DNA from: Acidobacteriaceae bacterium
Lineage (GTDB): Bacteria; Acidobacteriota; Terriglobia; Terriglobales; Acidobacteriaceae
Direction: 5' to 3'
NCBI GenBank assembly: GCA_003140705.1
Contig: PLKU01000413.1
Coordinates: 14,514-20,053 of the forward strand
Length of the DNA stretch: 5,540 nt
Shown: piece after piece, positions 1-5,540 of the stretch
Numbering within the stretch: position 1 is the first letter of the stretch
Layout: the number at the start of each line of letters is the position of its first letter
Position numbers and translations under genes: made by a program
Notes under the pieces: model-generated
Told to the model about the DNA's origin: nothing
What the model saw: the letters and a program-made list of their open reading frames with translations, nothing else
Database searches by the model: none

Positions 1-519
1 GAGCCGAAGGCGGCCGTTGAAGGGCAGTCTGCGCAGCTTGCCGGATTTTCAGGAGATTTGCTTCGTGTGCACGGCATTCAAGACGGCCACCGGATCGATG
101 AAGAGCATTTGGCCATCAACGCTGAATGGGTGGATTCGAGCTCGCAGACAAAGTGGACGATCACCGTTGACAACGGCGATGACACGCCGTTGAGTTTGGG
201 CCCAGTTCAGCTGCAGATGCTGGAACGGTCCCTTTGCTTCGATGCGGAGGCCAACAGCAGCTATGTGCTGTTCTACGGCGACCCGGCACTCTCTTCTCCG
301 AGCTACGATTATGCCAAGCTATTTACGCCTCAAGCGAATGCAACGCAAGTGTCCGCTGGGCCGGAACAATTGAATGCCGCATATCAACCTCGTCCCGATA
401 CACGTCCCTTCACGGAAAAACATCCTGCATTGTTGTGGGTGGCCCTGGCTGCCGTGATCTCACTGCTGGGCTTGATCGCGCTGCGATCGATGAAGGCAGT
501 GAAGCCCCCTCCGGCATAA
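1..519 (+). CDS. C-terminal part of a DUF3999-like membrane-anchored protein (5' truncated)
   Basis: The reading frame is open from the first base and ends at TAA 517-519, giving 172 visible residues; the true start is upstream of the window. The visible part is a beta-rich extracytoplasmic region: a 'W.I.VDNGDD.PL' stretch (about residues 52-64) and 'YVLFYGDPALSSPSYDYAKL' (88-107). Then comes one strongly hydrophobic segment (about 143-162) and a short basic, proline-rich tail (R162, K165, K168, then PPPA). In the DUF3999 family, a long periplasmic beta region ends in one C-terminal membrane helix, and a 'Y.L.YG.P.A..P.YD.A' motif sits before that helix; this match is the basis for the call. 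The family has no established biochemical function. DUF3999 genes often follow a DUF2339 membrane-protein gene, so one may lie just upstream (inference). A TTG at 58 could open the frame, but nothing suggests it is the real start. Confidence is high that this is coding and moderate for the family. Confidence 0.7.
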   Translation, partial: EPKAAVEGQSAQLAGFSGDLLRVHGIQDGHRIDEEHLAINAEWVDSSSQTKWTITVDNGDDTPLSLGPVQLQMLERSLCFDAEANSSYVLFYGDPALSSPSYDYAKLFTPQANATQVSAGPEQLNAAYQPRPDTRPFTEKHPALLWVALAAVISLLGLIALRSMKAVKPPPA

Positions 520-548
520 GGCATCCAGACCTGGCACGGGGGATCGCG

Positions 549-565
549 CTCAAGAACTGCTTGAG
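549..565 (+). repeat. Short inverted repeat after the DUF3999-like gene
   Basis: CTCAAG (549-554) and CTTGAG (560-565) form a perfect 6-bp stem around a 5-nt loop, 30 nt after the preceding stop codon. No T-run follows, so this is at best a weak or Rho-assisted terminator or an RNA 3' end hairpin. A stem this short can also arise by chance. Confidence 0.3.
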
Positions 566-604
566 GCCGGGCTGGACCTTAAGTCTCTATTCATTGTTAG
601 GCGC

Positions 605-610
605 TATAAT
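605..610 (+). promoter_or_regulatory. Possible -10 box (TATAAT) for the small membrane-protein gene
   Basis: TATAAT is a perfect match to the bacterial -10 consensus and lies 19 nt before the ATG at 629. Transcription would begin near 617 and leave a leader of about 12 nt that still carries the AGAGG ribosome-binding site. No good -35 hexamer sits 16-18 nt upstream and there is no extended -10 TG, so this is a suggestion only. Confidence 0.3.
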
Positions 611-628
611 CGCTGGCAGAGGATGCGG

Positions 629-955
629 ATGAATCGCCAAGATTACAACGAAGCTGTGCGGGATGTTTTCCTATACATGCTTCCCGTTTATCTGGCGTTC
701 TATCAGGCGCTTCTTGTGGCTGGAACCGGCAGGACGATTGTCTTTGTGTTGCTGACAATCCTGCTGATGTTCCTGGTGGCGAATCGGGCCGAAATCGGTC
801 GCGCACTCAGGACCTGCCTGAAGGCGCTCCCTTCCTCGTGGATTGCGCCAGCGCCGAAAATTCATTTTCGGGAGTTGGCGTTTGCCACTCTGTCCGTTCC
901 CACCGCCCCAAGTCTGTCTCCGCTCTTTCAACGCCCTCCACCGATCTTCTCTTAG
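629..955 (+). CDS. Small hypothetical protein with two membrane segments
   Basis: This encodes 108 residues that I do not recognise as any family. From ATG 629 the protein has a charged N-terminus (MNRQDYNEAVRD), hydrophobic segments at about residues 13-32 and 36-52 joined by a very short turn (GTGR), a basic stretch (R53-K65), and a proline-rich tail (about 68-108) with a 'PPP' near the end. This suggests a helical-hairpin membrane protein with both ends probably cytoplasmic (inference from the positive charges). An ATG at 623 is also in frame, but AGAGG at 618-622 touches it directly. The same motif sits 6 nt before ATG 629, which is therefore preferred. A perfect TATAAT lies upstream at 605-610 and a Rho-independent terminator follows at 982-1003, so it may be its own transcription unit. 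Those flanking signals are the best evidence that it is real, since its length and lack of a family leave some doubt. Confidence 0.6.
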   Translation: MNRQDYNEAVRDVFLYMLPVYLAFYQALLVAGTGRTIVFVLLTILLMFLVANRAEIGRALRTCLKALPSSWIAPAPKIHFRELAFATLSVPTAPSLSPLFQRPPPIFS

Positions 956-981
956 TTATCCCTGGCAACTTCACAAGCAAT

Positions 982-1003
982 CAAGCCTGCCCAGGCTTGT
1001 TTT
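982..1003 (+). terminator. Rho-independent terminator after the small membrane-protein gene
   Basis: CAAGCCT (982-988) and AGGCTTG (993-999) form a perfect 7-bp stem with the 4-nt loop GCCC, followed at once by TTTT and then CT. It lies 26 nt after the stop codon at 955, the usual place for an intrinsic terminator. It also lies 55 nt upstream of the MutS-like gene, so that gene is probably not simply cotranscribed with the one before it. Confidence 0.75.
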
Positions 1004-1058
1004 CTCCACGGCCCTAACAGTCTCCCTGGATCAGTGACGGGGAAGAGAAGGTGCATTT

Positions 1059-2879
1059 ATGAGTGTCCTTCCTGCAGGAACGCTAGCCAGTACTGTCCTC
1101 GACTCGTACAACGCACGAGTCAAGAACCTCCAGTGCGACATGGCAGAGTTACGTGCGCGCCAGCTTCGAACGACGGCTGCTTGTGGCGCGGCCATGTTCT
1201 TGCTTGTAGCTTTGTTGATTCTTGGGATTCACGGCTCAGTCGCATTACCCATTGCAGCGACGATTGCACTGATGGGACCTTTTTGGGCAGTGCGAGAGTC
1301 TCTCGGTACGCGAAAAAAGTCGGTCGAACTGGCAAAGCGGCTCAGCTTTTATGAGGGCGGGATTGCTCGAATGGAAGACAGCTGGCGTGGCAATGGAAGC
1401 ACTGGTTTGGACTACGCGCGAGACAACCATCTCTATCAAGCAGGTCTAGGCATTCTTGGAGAAGGATCACTGTTTGAGTTGCTCTCTACGACGAGATCCT
1501 CGGTAGGGGCAGAACGGCTTGCGGCCTTCCTGCTTGATCCTCCCCTGATTACTGAAGCAACGGCTCGACAAGAAGCAGTGAAGGAGCTGCGCAACGCCAT
1601 AGCGCTGCGCGAAGAGATTGCGCTGCTGGGCAAGTATCAATTTCAGAACTGCGAGGGAAGCCATCTGCGAGAGTGGCTCGACTTGCCGATGCTCAAGGTG
1701 CATCCGATCGTATCCGTTTTCCTATTTTTCTCAAGCGCGATCAGTTTGATCCTTGGATTTTGCGGCTTCGCCACGATTCTCACCTGGATGCAGATTGCAC
1801 CTCTGCTCATCCCGTTGCTCGTTGCACAGGCCGGGATCAGCCTGGCGTTCATGGGCCGTGTTCGTCTCCATCTCAAGATGCTTAGTGTTCTTGGCAGCGA
1901 TGTTCTGATCTTGCGTCAGGGAGTTGGCTTGATGGAGCGGCAAGATTGTCGATGCAGCAAATTGCGTAACCTCGTCGATCGCGCTCGCAACAAGCATGCG
2001 GGAGCAACGATACACAAATTGGAAAGGCTGGTTCGTTCCATTGAACGGCGCGGTGATCTGATTCTCGGTGGATTTTCGTTGTGGCTGGCCGGAGGCACAC
2101 AGCTTGTTCTGGCCGTGGAGAGATGGCGGGCTGCGCATCAAAGGGAATTTGAAGAATGGTTGGATGCATGGGCAGAGTTTGAGGCGTTGAATGCGGTGGC
2201 CGGATATGCGTTCGAGCATCCGGATCACGCTTTCCCTGAGCTATGTGACGGCGGCGCGCGGTTCGAGGCGGAGGGGTTGTGTCATCCGCTTCTTTCGCGC
2301 AACGGCGGTGTTGGCAATGATGTTGCGCTCAACGATTCGACCGCATTTTATGTCGTCAGCGGTTCGAACATGGCAGGCAAGAGCACGTTTTTGCGCGCGA
2401 TGGGATTGAACGCAATCCTCGCAGGGACGGGTGCGCCTGTGCGGGCGGTCAATGTTCGGATGAGCGCGTTCAATGTCTGTGCCAGCATTGCAATCGCGGA
2501 CTCGCTCCTGGAAGGGAAATCGAAGTTTCTGGCGGAAGTTGAGCGTTTGCGGGAGTCGATTTCTGCTACAGAAGAAGACCGGCCGGTGCTGTTCCTGATT
2601 GATGAGATTCTCAGTGGGACGAATTCAAGGGACAGGAAAGTTGCCGCCGAGGCGGTGATTTGTGCATTGGTTGAGGGCGGCGCCTTGGGCGCGTTGTCAA
2701 CGCATGACCTGGCTTTGACCGAGATTGCAGAGAACCCGAAACTGCGTGGAATGAACCTGCACATGCAGAGCGAGAATCCAGAGCAGCCGCTGGATTTTGA
2801 CTACCGCCTGAAGCAGGGGATTCTACGGCAGACGAATGCCCTTGCAATCGTGAAGATGATGGGCATCGCGATCAAATGA
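1059..2879 (+). CDS. Membrane-embedded MutS-family ATPase (MutS-like protein)
   Basis: This 606-residue protein pairs a MutS-type ATPase with membrane helices. Hydrophobic segments lie at about residues 41-58, 61-78, 216-240 and 245-266, with a weaker one at 333-353. Residues 139-176 (FELLSTTRSSVGAERLAAFL, then PP and RQEAVKEL) match the start of the MutS core domain ('L..T.T..G.R.L...L..P', 'RQ.AV..L'). The C-terminal ATPase has Walker A GSNMAGKST (435-443), a 'DSLLEGKSKFLAEVERL' segment (481-497), Walker B VLFLIDEIL (508-518 region, D515 and E516), the following SGTNSRDR (519-526), and an STHD switch histidine (H549). It should bind and hydrolyse ATP as a dimer (family knowledge). There is no N-terminal mismatch-binding domain with Phe-X-Glu, so canonical mismatch repair is unlikely, and there is no C-terminal Smr nuclease as in MutS2. 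At 606 residues it is much shorter than MutS (about 850). The start is supported by GAGAAGG (1045-1051), 7 nt before ATG. Its substrate and role are unknown. Confidence 0.9.
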   Translation: MSVLPAGTLASTVLDSYNARVKNLQCDMAELRARQLRTTAACGAAMFLLVALLILGIHGSVALPIAATIALMGPFWAVRESLGTRKKSVELAKRLSFYEGGIARMEDSWRGNGSTGLDYARDNHLYQAGLGILGEGSLFELLSTTRSSVGAERLAAFLLDPPLITEATARQEAVKELRNAIALREEIALLGKYQFQNCEGSHLREWLDLPMLKVHPIVSVFLFFSSAISLILGFCGFATILTWMQIAPLLIPLLVAQAGISLAFMGRVRLHLKMLSVLGSDVLILRQGVGLMERQDCRCSKLRNLVDRARNKHAGATIHKLERLVRSIERRGDLILGGFSLWLAGGTQLVLAVERWRAAHQREFEEWLDAWAEFEALNAVAGYAFEHPDHAFPELCDGGARFEAEGLCHPLLSRNGGVGNDVALNDSTAFYVVSGSNMAGKSTFLRAMGLNAILAGTGAPVRAVNVRMSAFNVCASIAIADSLLEGKSKFLAEVERLRESISATEEDRPVLFLIDEILSGTNSRDRKVAAEAVICALVEGGALGALSTHDLALTEIAENPKLRGMNLHMQSENPEQPLDFDYRLKQGILRQTNALAIVKMMGIAIK

Positions 2880-2880
2880 A

Positions 2881-2930
2881 CGGGTCCCACTCTGGCGGCG
2901 AGAGCAAGAGTGCAGCGAGGGTGGGATCTG
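2881..2930 (+). terminator. Long imperfect hairpin between convergent genes, probable terminator
   Basis: Arms 2881-2893 and 2918-2930 pair over 13 positions. After a G-G mismatch there are two more pairs (2895-2896 with 2915-2916), then a G-A mismatch, three more pairs (2898-2900 with 2911-2913) and a 10-nt loop (2901-2910). It begins one base after the MutS-like stop codon and ends 8 bases before the stop codon of the minus-strand gene. Four of the pairs are G-U on a plus-strand transcript and would be C-A mismatches on a minus-strand transcript, so the structure is more stable in the MutS-like mRNA. No T-run follows directly; the nearest is TTTTT about 17 nt further on. It could act as a Rho-assisted terminator or protect the mRNA 3' end, and it may also be a copy of a dispersed intergenic repeat. 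Confidence 0.5.
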
Positions 2931-2938
2931 CGCGAACA

Positions 2939-4747
2939 TCAGTTGGTTTTTGCGGGCGCTTGCTGAGTCGCGGCTACGGCGTCATTCGCGACGCGCAACG
3001 GAACTTCCAACGTTCCGGCTTTGCCTGAACTCCAGTCGTAGACTCCCGTCTCGAGATAGACATCCGTGTTGGGCAAGTCGATTTCAGCGTGCGCTCGGAT
3101 TCCCGATTTCTTAATCGCAGCGTACACATCCGGGCTGAGGTTCATGCCCATCGTGGCTCCTGCCCAATTCACGGCTTTGCCGTCGCGGCCGTAGGCCAGC
3201 AAGCCAAGTTGAATGTTTCCGCTTTGCGTGCCTTGCGGCGTCGCATCCAGCTTCACGTCTTGCCAGTGGATCAGGAAGTCGACGTTGTAACGCGTGGTGG
3301 GCCCGGTTAGCTGGGCATTGTTTCCTGCGCGCTTTGCATTCGCGGCGGGCTGCGGGTTGGCTGGAACCACGCGCACGCCGTAGAGAAGCTGCGTGGCGCT
3401 GGGCAGGCCGTGAATCAGGAGCGGGCGCAGCGGATCAGCTGCCGGCGCTGCCTCGGCCTTGCTGGCGTCGTCGGCGTTGTAGCCGCGGCGGTATGCGGTT
3501 TTGAATTTGCCGTTGGCGGTTACCTGAACGTTGATGTGCCGGTAAGATCCGTCCATCTTATCGTTTGTGGGCGTGTAGACAATTGTGTAATAGTGCGAAC
3601 CGTCGTCGATGGCCCGCTTCACGGCAGACTTCAAATCATTGGTGTTGAAGTAAGCTTTGCCGCCGGTGTCGGAGGCTATCTGCTCCATGTCGGAGATGGT
3701 TTGCGACCGCCCTGCGGCCTCGGCCGTGTAAGCGCCCATGGGGCTGCCGCTTCCGCGGCCCGAGCCCGCGCTGTCGGCATTCATCACATTCGAAAGCTTT
3801 ACCCCTTCCGCGCCCACAGGGTACACAGCAACTTTGGATACAGTCAGCATGTCCGCGGTCTCCTTCACGTTGCTCAGGCCAATTTCGCGATTCGCGATGC
3901 TCTGCCGCTCACTCATGTTGGGGAAGACGTTTATCGGGAAGGAGCTTGAAAACCATATCAGGTTCTTCCGGCCAGGAACCGACCCCAGATAGCGGGCGAG
4001 ATACTCCAGCGCCTCGAGTGTCATGGCCGCGCGGTTGGTGTATTGAATCCTGGAATAGTCCGCATTCCCTTCAGCCACGGCTCCTATCGCGGGGTTCGAC
4101 CGTCCGCCGACCGCCTCCGACATCGCACTGGTGATGAATGCATCGTCCTGGGCGTCGCCGCGGGTTTTCAGCAGGAGTTCCTTTTCCGGCTGGTTGTTCT
4201 TGTCTTTCAGGGCGGCCGCGAGCACTCCGGCATCGGTCGTGAATCCCTGCACAAAGCGCAACTTCGAGCCCAGCATGAAGATCGCCGTTTGCGTACCCGG
4301 CTCCATCGTCTTGAGGAAGTCCATGATCTGTTTGTGGACGAAGGCCTGGTACTGCTCGTCGGTGTTGAGGCTGTCGAGCAGCAGCACGTTCACGGCATTG
4401 TTCAACGGAACCGGCGGAACGTTGGTGTAGACGTTGGGAGGCATCTTGGGCAGCGGCGGAATCGAGTCTGGTGGCAGCGTCCTTGCCGAGTGCTCCTCAA
4501 AGAAATCGATGGTTTGAAGCTTGCCGTCTTCCATCACCTTGAAGTCGCCTTTGTGCAGGGCCGTGACCGGCTCGCCGTTTTCCCTGCTGACCACTACGTC
4601 TACCTCAACGGCACGCGCATTGGCCTTGAAGACGGGAACCTGGCCTTGCGCGGCGGACGGGGCGGGCGCGGTGGTTTGTGCGCAGAGTGAAGAAGCGCAG
4701 CAGAAGACGAAGACCGGCGAGAACAATGTTGAACGCAATAGGCGCAA
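2939..4747 (-). CDS. Secreted VWFA-related protein of the acidobacterial family
   Basis: From the preferred TTG start this is 602 residues; from ATG 4792 it would be 617. Numbering here follows the 602-residue form. An N-terminal signal peptide (basic MRLLR, hydrophobic core, probable cleavage after SLCA at about residue 23) indicates export. Residues 37-85 form a beta domain with 'VEVDVVVSRENGEPVTAL' and 'KGDFKVMEDGKLQTIDFFEE', the signature preceding the VWA-like domain in the acidobacterial VWFA-related family. The VWA-like domain runs from about 120 to 395. It opens with NVLLLDSLNTD (120-130), a degenerate MIDAS in which the DxSxS pattern reads D-S-L-N-T, and includes GRKNLIWFSSSF (259-270). 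A Gly/Ser-rich loop (325-337) follows. The remainder (about 425-602) is a beta-rich C-terminal region of unknown function. Such proteins are thought to bind proteins or surfaces outside the cell; no partner can be named here. It converges with the MutS-like gene and diverges from the MarC-family gene, so it is probably monocistronic. Confidence 0.88.
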   Translation of the reverse strand: MRLLRSTLFSPVFVFCCASSLCAQTTAPAPSAAQGQVPVFKANARAVEVDVVVSRENGEPVTALHKGDFKVMEDGKLQTIDFFEEHSARTLPPDSIPPLPKMPPNVYTNVPPVPLNNAVNVLLLDSLNTDEQYQAFVHKQIMDFLKTMEPGTQTAIFMLGSKLRFVQGFTTDAGVLAAALKDKNNQPEKELLLKTRGDAQDDAFITSAMSEAVGGRSNPAIGAVAEGNADYSRIQYTNRAAMTLEALEYLARYLGSVPGRKNLIWFSSSFPINVFPNMSERQSIANREIGLSNVKETADMLTVSKVAVYPVGAEGVKLSNVMNADSAGSGRGSGSPMGAYTAEAAGRSQTISDMEQIASDTGGKAYFNTNDLKSAVKRAIDDGSHYYTIVYTPTNDKMDGSYRHINVQVTANGKFKTAYRRGYNADDASKAEAAPAADPLRPLLIHGLPSATQLLYGVRVVPANPQPAANAKRAGNNAQLTGPTTRYNVDFLIHWQDVKLDATPQGTQSGNIQLGLLAYGRDGKAVNWAGATMGMNLSPDVYAAIKKSGIRAHAEIDLPNTDVYLETGVYDWSSGKAGTLEVPLRVANDAVAATQQAPAKTN

Positions 4748-4753
4748 GGAGCC

Positions 4754-4759
4754 CCTCCT
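4754..4759 (-). promoter_or_regulatory. Strong Shine-Dalgarno (AGGAGG) that decides the VWFA gene start
   Basis: On the minus strand AGGAGG, extending to AGGAGGGG, reads from 4759 towards 4752, and the in-frame TTG is at 4747-4745. The 6-nt gap after AGGAGG is close to ideal. The alternative ATG at 4792-4790 has only a GACGG directly touching it. Starting at TTG also gives a compact signal peptide with a basic end immediately before its hydrophobic core, whereas the ATG form adds 15 residues (MNGLQFFRCSFRRGS). Confidence 0.7.
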
Positions 4760-4792
4760 GAAACTGCAACGAAAAAATTGAAGACCATTCAT

Positions 4793-4921
4793 CCGTCGCG
4801 TTTATTGGACAGGCCGATTCTAATCCTGGTTAGGCTGGTCTGTTCGTTTTGTTGTGCGCTGGAGTAGAGCAATTCGCCGCACGGCTGGCGGCGACTAGGT
4901 GAAATGTACTAGCCTCAAGAC
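4793..4921. other. Divergent intergenic region between the VWFA and MarC-family genes
   Basis: About 130 bp (174 bp if the VWFA gene starts at TTG 4747) must hold promoters for both divergent genes, yet neither strand shows a clear -35/-10 pair. Visible elements are a -10-like TAGAAT on the minus strand (4822-4817) without a -35 partner, an inverted repeat CGCCGC/GCGGCG (4875-4880 and 4888-4893, 7-nt loop) in the probable leader of the MarC-family gene, and two ACTAG copies (4894-4898 and 4908-4912). None of these can be given a function. Confidence 0.45.
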
Positions 4922-5540
4922 GTGATCTGGACCAATCCAGCAGAGACCGCGTTGAGCGAGTTGAGCAACGTGCCGTGGGTGCGCTTCGCCGTGCTGGCGC
5001 TGAGCTCAATCTTCTTTTTGGTCGATCCCTTTGCGGCGATTCCTGGATTTCTGGCCATTACTGAGAGCGCAGATCCGGCGCGCCGCAAGAGGATGGCTGG
5101 CAAGGGCGCTTTAACCTGCTTTGTGGTGCTAACCGGCTTTGCACTGGGCGGCCAGCTGCTCTTCAGGATGTTCGGCATTACGCTGCCGGCGTTTGAAGTT
5201 GCAGGCGGATTGATTCTGCTACTGATTGGGCTGGATATGCTGGAGGCCAAGCGCTCGCCGACACAGGAGGCGCACGGCGACACCGAGGAGGCTGCGGCGA
5301 AAGAGGACGCCGGGATCGTGCCGCTCGGCATTCCCATGCTTGCCGGACCGGGCGCCATCTCTTCAGTGATGGTGTTGGTGGGGCAGGTGCCCAGCCTCTG
5401 GCATTGGGAGATGGGCGCGATCCTGGGCTCGATCGCGTTTACGAGTCTTGTGACGTACTGGGTTCTGGCGAGTGCGAGCCAGGTGCGGCGGGTGATGGGC
5501 GATACCGGGATTCGCATCCTGGTCAGAGTGATGGGGCTAC
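4922..5540 (+). CDS. MarC-family integral membrane protein (3' truncated by window end)
   Basis: The frame is open from GTG 4922 to the window end, with 206 complete residues and no stop. It shows the MarC/UPF0056 pattern in order: a first helix ending in 'FFLVDPFAAIPGFLAIT' (31-47), a second hydrophobic segment (64-82), 'FGITLPAFEVAGGLILLLIGLDML' (84-107), a charged Glu/Lys-rich loop (109-130), then 'VPLGIPMLAGPGAISSVMVL' (133-152) and a further helix at about 166-184. The paired half-sites 'DP..A.P.F' and 'PL.IPMLAGPGAI' are the family's most conserved segments. MarC proteins are six-helix inner-membrane proteins of uncertain transport function; an early link of E. coli MarC to multiple antibiotic resistance was later disputed. 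An in-frame TAG at 4910-4912 leaves GTG 4922 as the first possible start. Its ribosome-binding site is weak (CAAGA, or AGGTGA at 4897-4902, which is rather far). Family members are about 200-220 residues, so only the end of the last helix should be missing. Confidence 0.87.
   Translation, partial: MIWTNPAETALSELSNVPWVRFAVLALSSIFFLVDPFAAIPGFLAITESADPARRKRMAGKGALTCFVVLTGFALGGQLLFRMFGITLPAFEVAGGLILLLIGLDMLEAKRSPTQEAHGDTEEAAAKEDAGIVPLGIPMLAGPGAISSVMVLVGQVPSLWHWEMGAILGSIAFTSLVTYWVLASASQVRRVMGDTGIRILVRVMGL

Noticed and set aside
234..632. Open frame of 132 codons on the plus strand overlapping the DUF3999-like gene
   Set aside because: It shares DNA with a frame that has a recognisable family motif and membrane anchor. 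Its own translation is Cys/Arg-rich and family-less.
843..1037. Possible frameshifted continuation of the small membrane protein
   Set aside because: This frame runs through the intrinsic terminator at 982-1003, and its translation shows nothing that continues the small protein. The in-frame stop at 953-955 followed by a terminator is the simpler reading.
1731..2228. Open frame of 165 codons on the minus strand
   Set aside because: Antisense to the middle of the MutS-like gene, with no recognisable domain and no start signals.
3410..3949. Open frame of 179 codons on the plus strand
   Set aside because: Antisense to the VWFA coding sequence, with a low-complexity Val/Gly/Ala-rich translation and no start signals.
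4043..4690. Open frame of 215 codons on the plus strand
   Set aside because: It lies wholly antisense to the VWFA gene, whose domain pattern and signal peptide are clear. The translation has no recognisable motif and there is no ribosome-binding site. Long antisense frames are common in GC-rich coding DNA.
4805..4877. Promoter-like hexamers TTGGAC (4805), TTGTTG (4849) and CAATTC (4870) before the MarC-family gene
   Set aside because: None pairs with an acceptable partner at 16-18 nt spacing, so I cannot support a promoter call.
4871..4912. Possible riboswitch or operator in the MarC-family leader
   Set aside because: Only a 6-bp GC-rich inverted repeat and two 5-base direct repeats are present. 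This is too little for a known riboswitch class or an operator.
4915..5517. Open frame of 200 codons on the minus strand
   Set aside because: It is antisense to the MarC-family gene. The plus-strand frame carries the conserved family motifs, while this one is Ser/Ala/Pro-rich with no domain.

Overview
The window looks like chromosomal DNA from an Acidobacteriota, most likely a Terriglobia-type soil lineage. The main reason is the gene on the minus strand at 2939-4747. It has the layout of the acidobacterial VWFA-related secreted family: a signal peptide, a short N-terminal beta domain with a 'G.PV..L...DF.V.EDG..Q' pattern, then a von Willebrand A-like domain with a degenerate 'LLLDSLNT' metal site. 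The moderately high GC content fits this. The assignment is an inference from protein families, not from a marker gene.

Layout: (1) 1-519 (+) is the C-terminal end of a single-pass, membrane-anchored protein resembling the DUF3999 family; its start lies before the window. (2) 629-955 (+) is a small unrecognised protein with two predicted membrane segments. It has its own Shine-Dalgarno sequence and is followed at 982-1003 by a good Rho-independent terminator. (3) 1059-2879 (+) is a membrane-embedded MutS-like ATPase. It has an intact MutS-type ATPase domain and part of the MutS core, but no N-terminal mismatch-recognition domain. (4) 2881-2930 holds a long imperfect hairpin between two convergent genes. 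(5) 2939-4747 (-) is the VWFA-related secreted protein, for which a TTG start behind a perfect AGGAGG fits better than the ATG 45 nt upstream. (6) About 4793-4921 is a divergent intergenic region with no convincing promoter. (7) 4922 to the window end (+) is a MarC-family multi-pass membrane protein, cut just before its end.

These genes do not form an obvious pathway or single operon. The terminator before the MutS-like gene, the convergent pair and the divergent pair split the window into four or five independent transcription units. What most of them share is a place at the membrane or cell envelope. I see no rRNA, tRNA, CRISPR array, insertion sequence or phage gene, and no convincing undescribed system. 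The points most worth a second look are the membrane-bound MutS-like ATPase, the TTG start of the VWFA protein, and the strand-asymmetric hairpin at 2881-2930.
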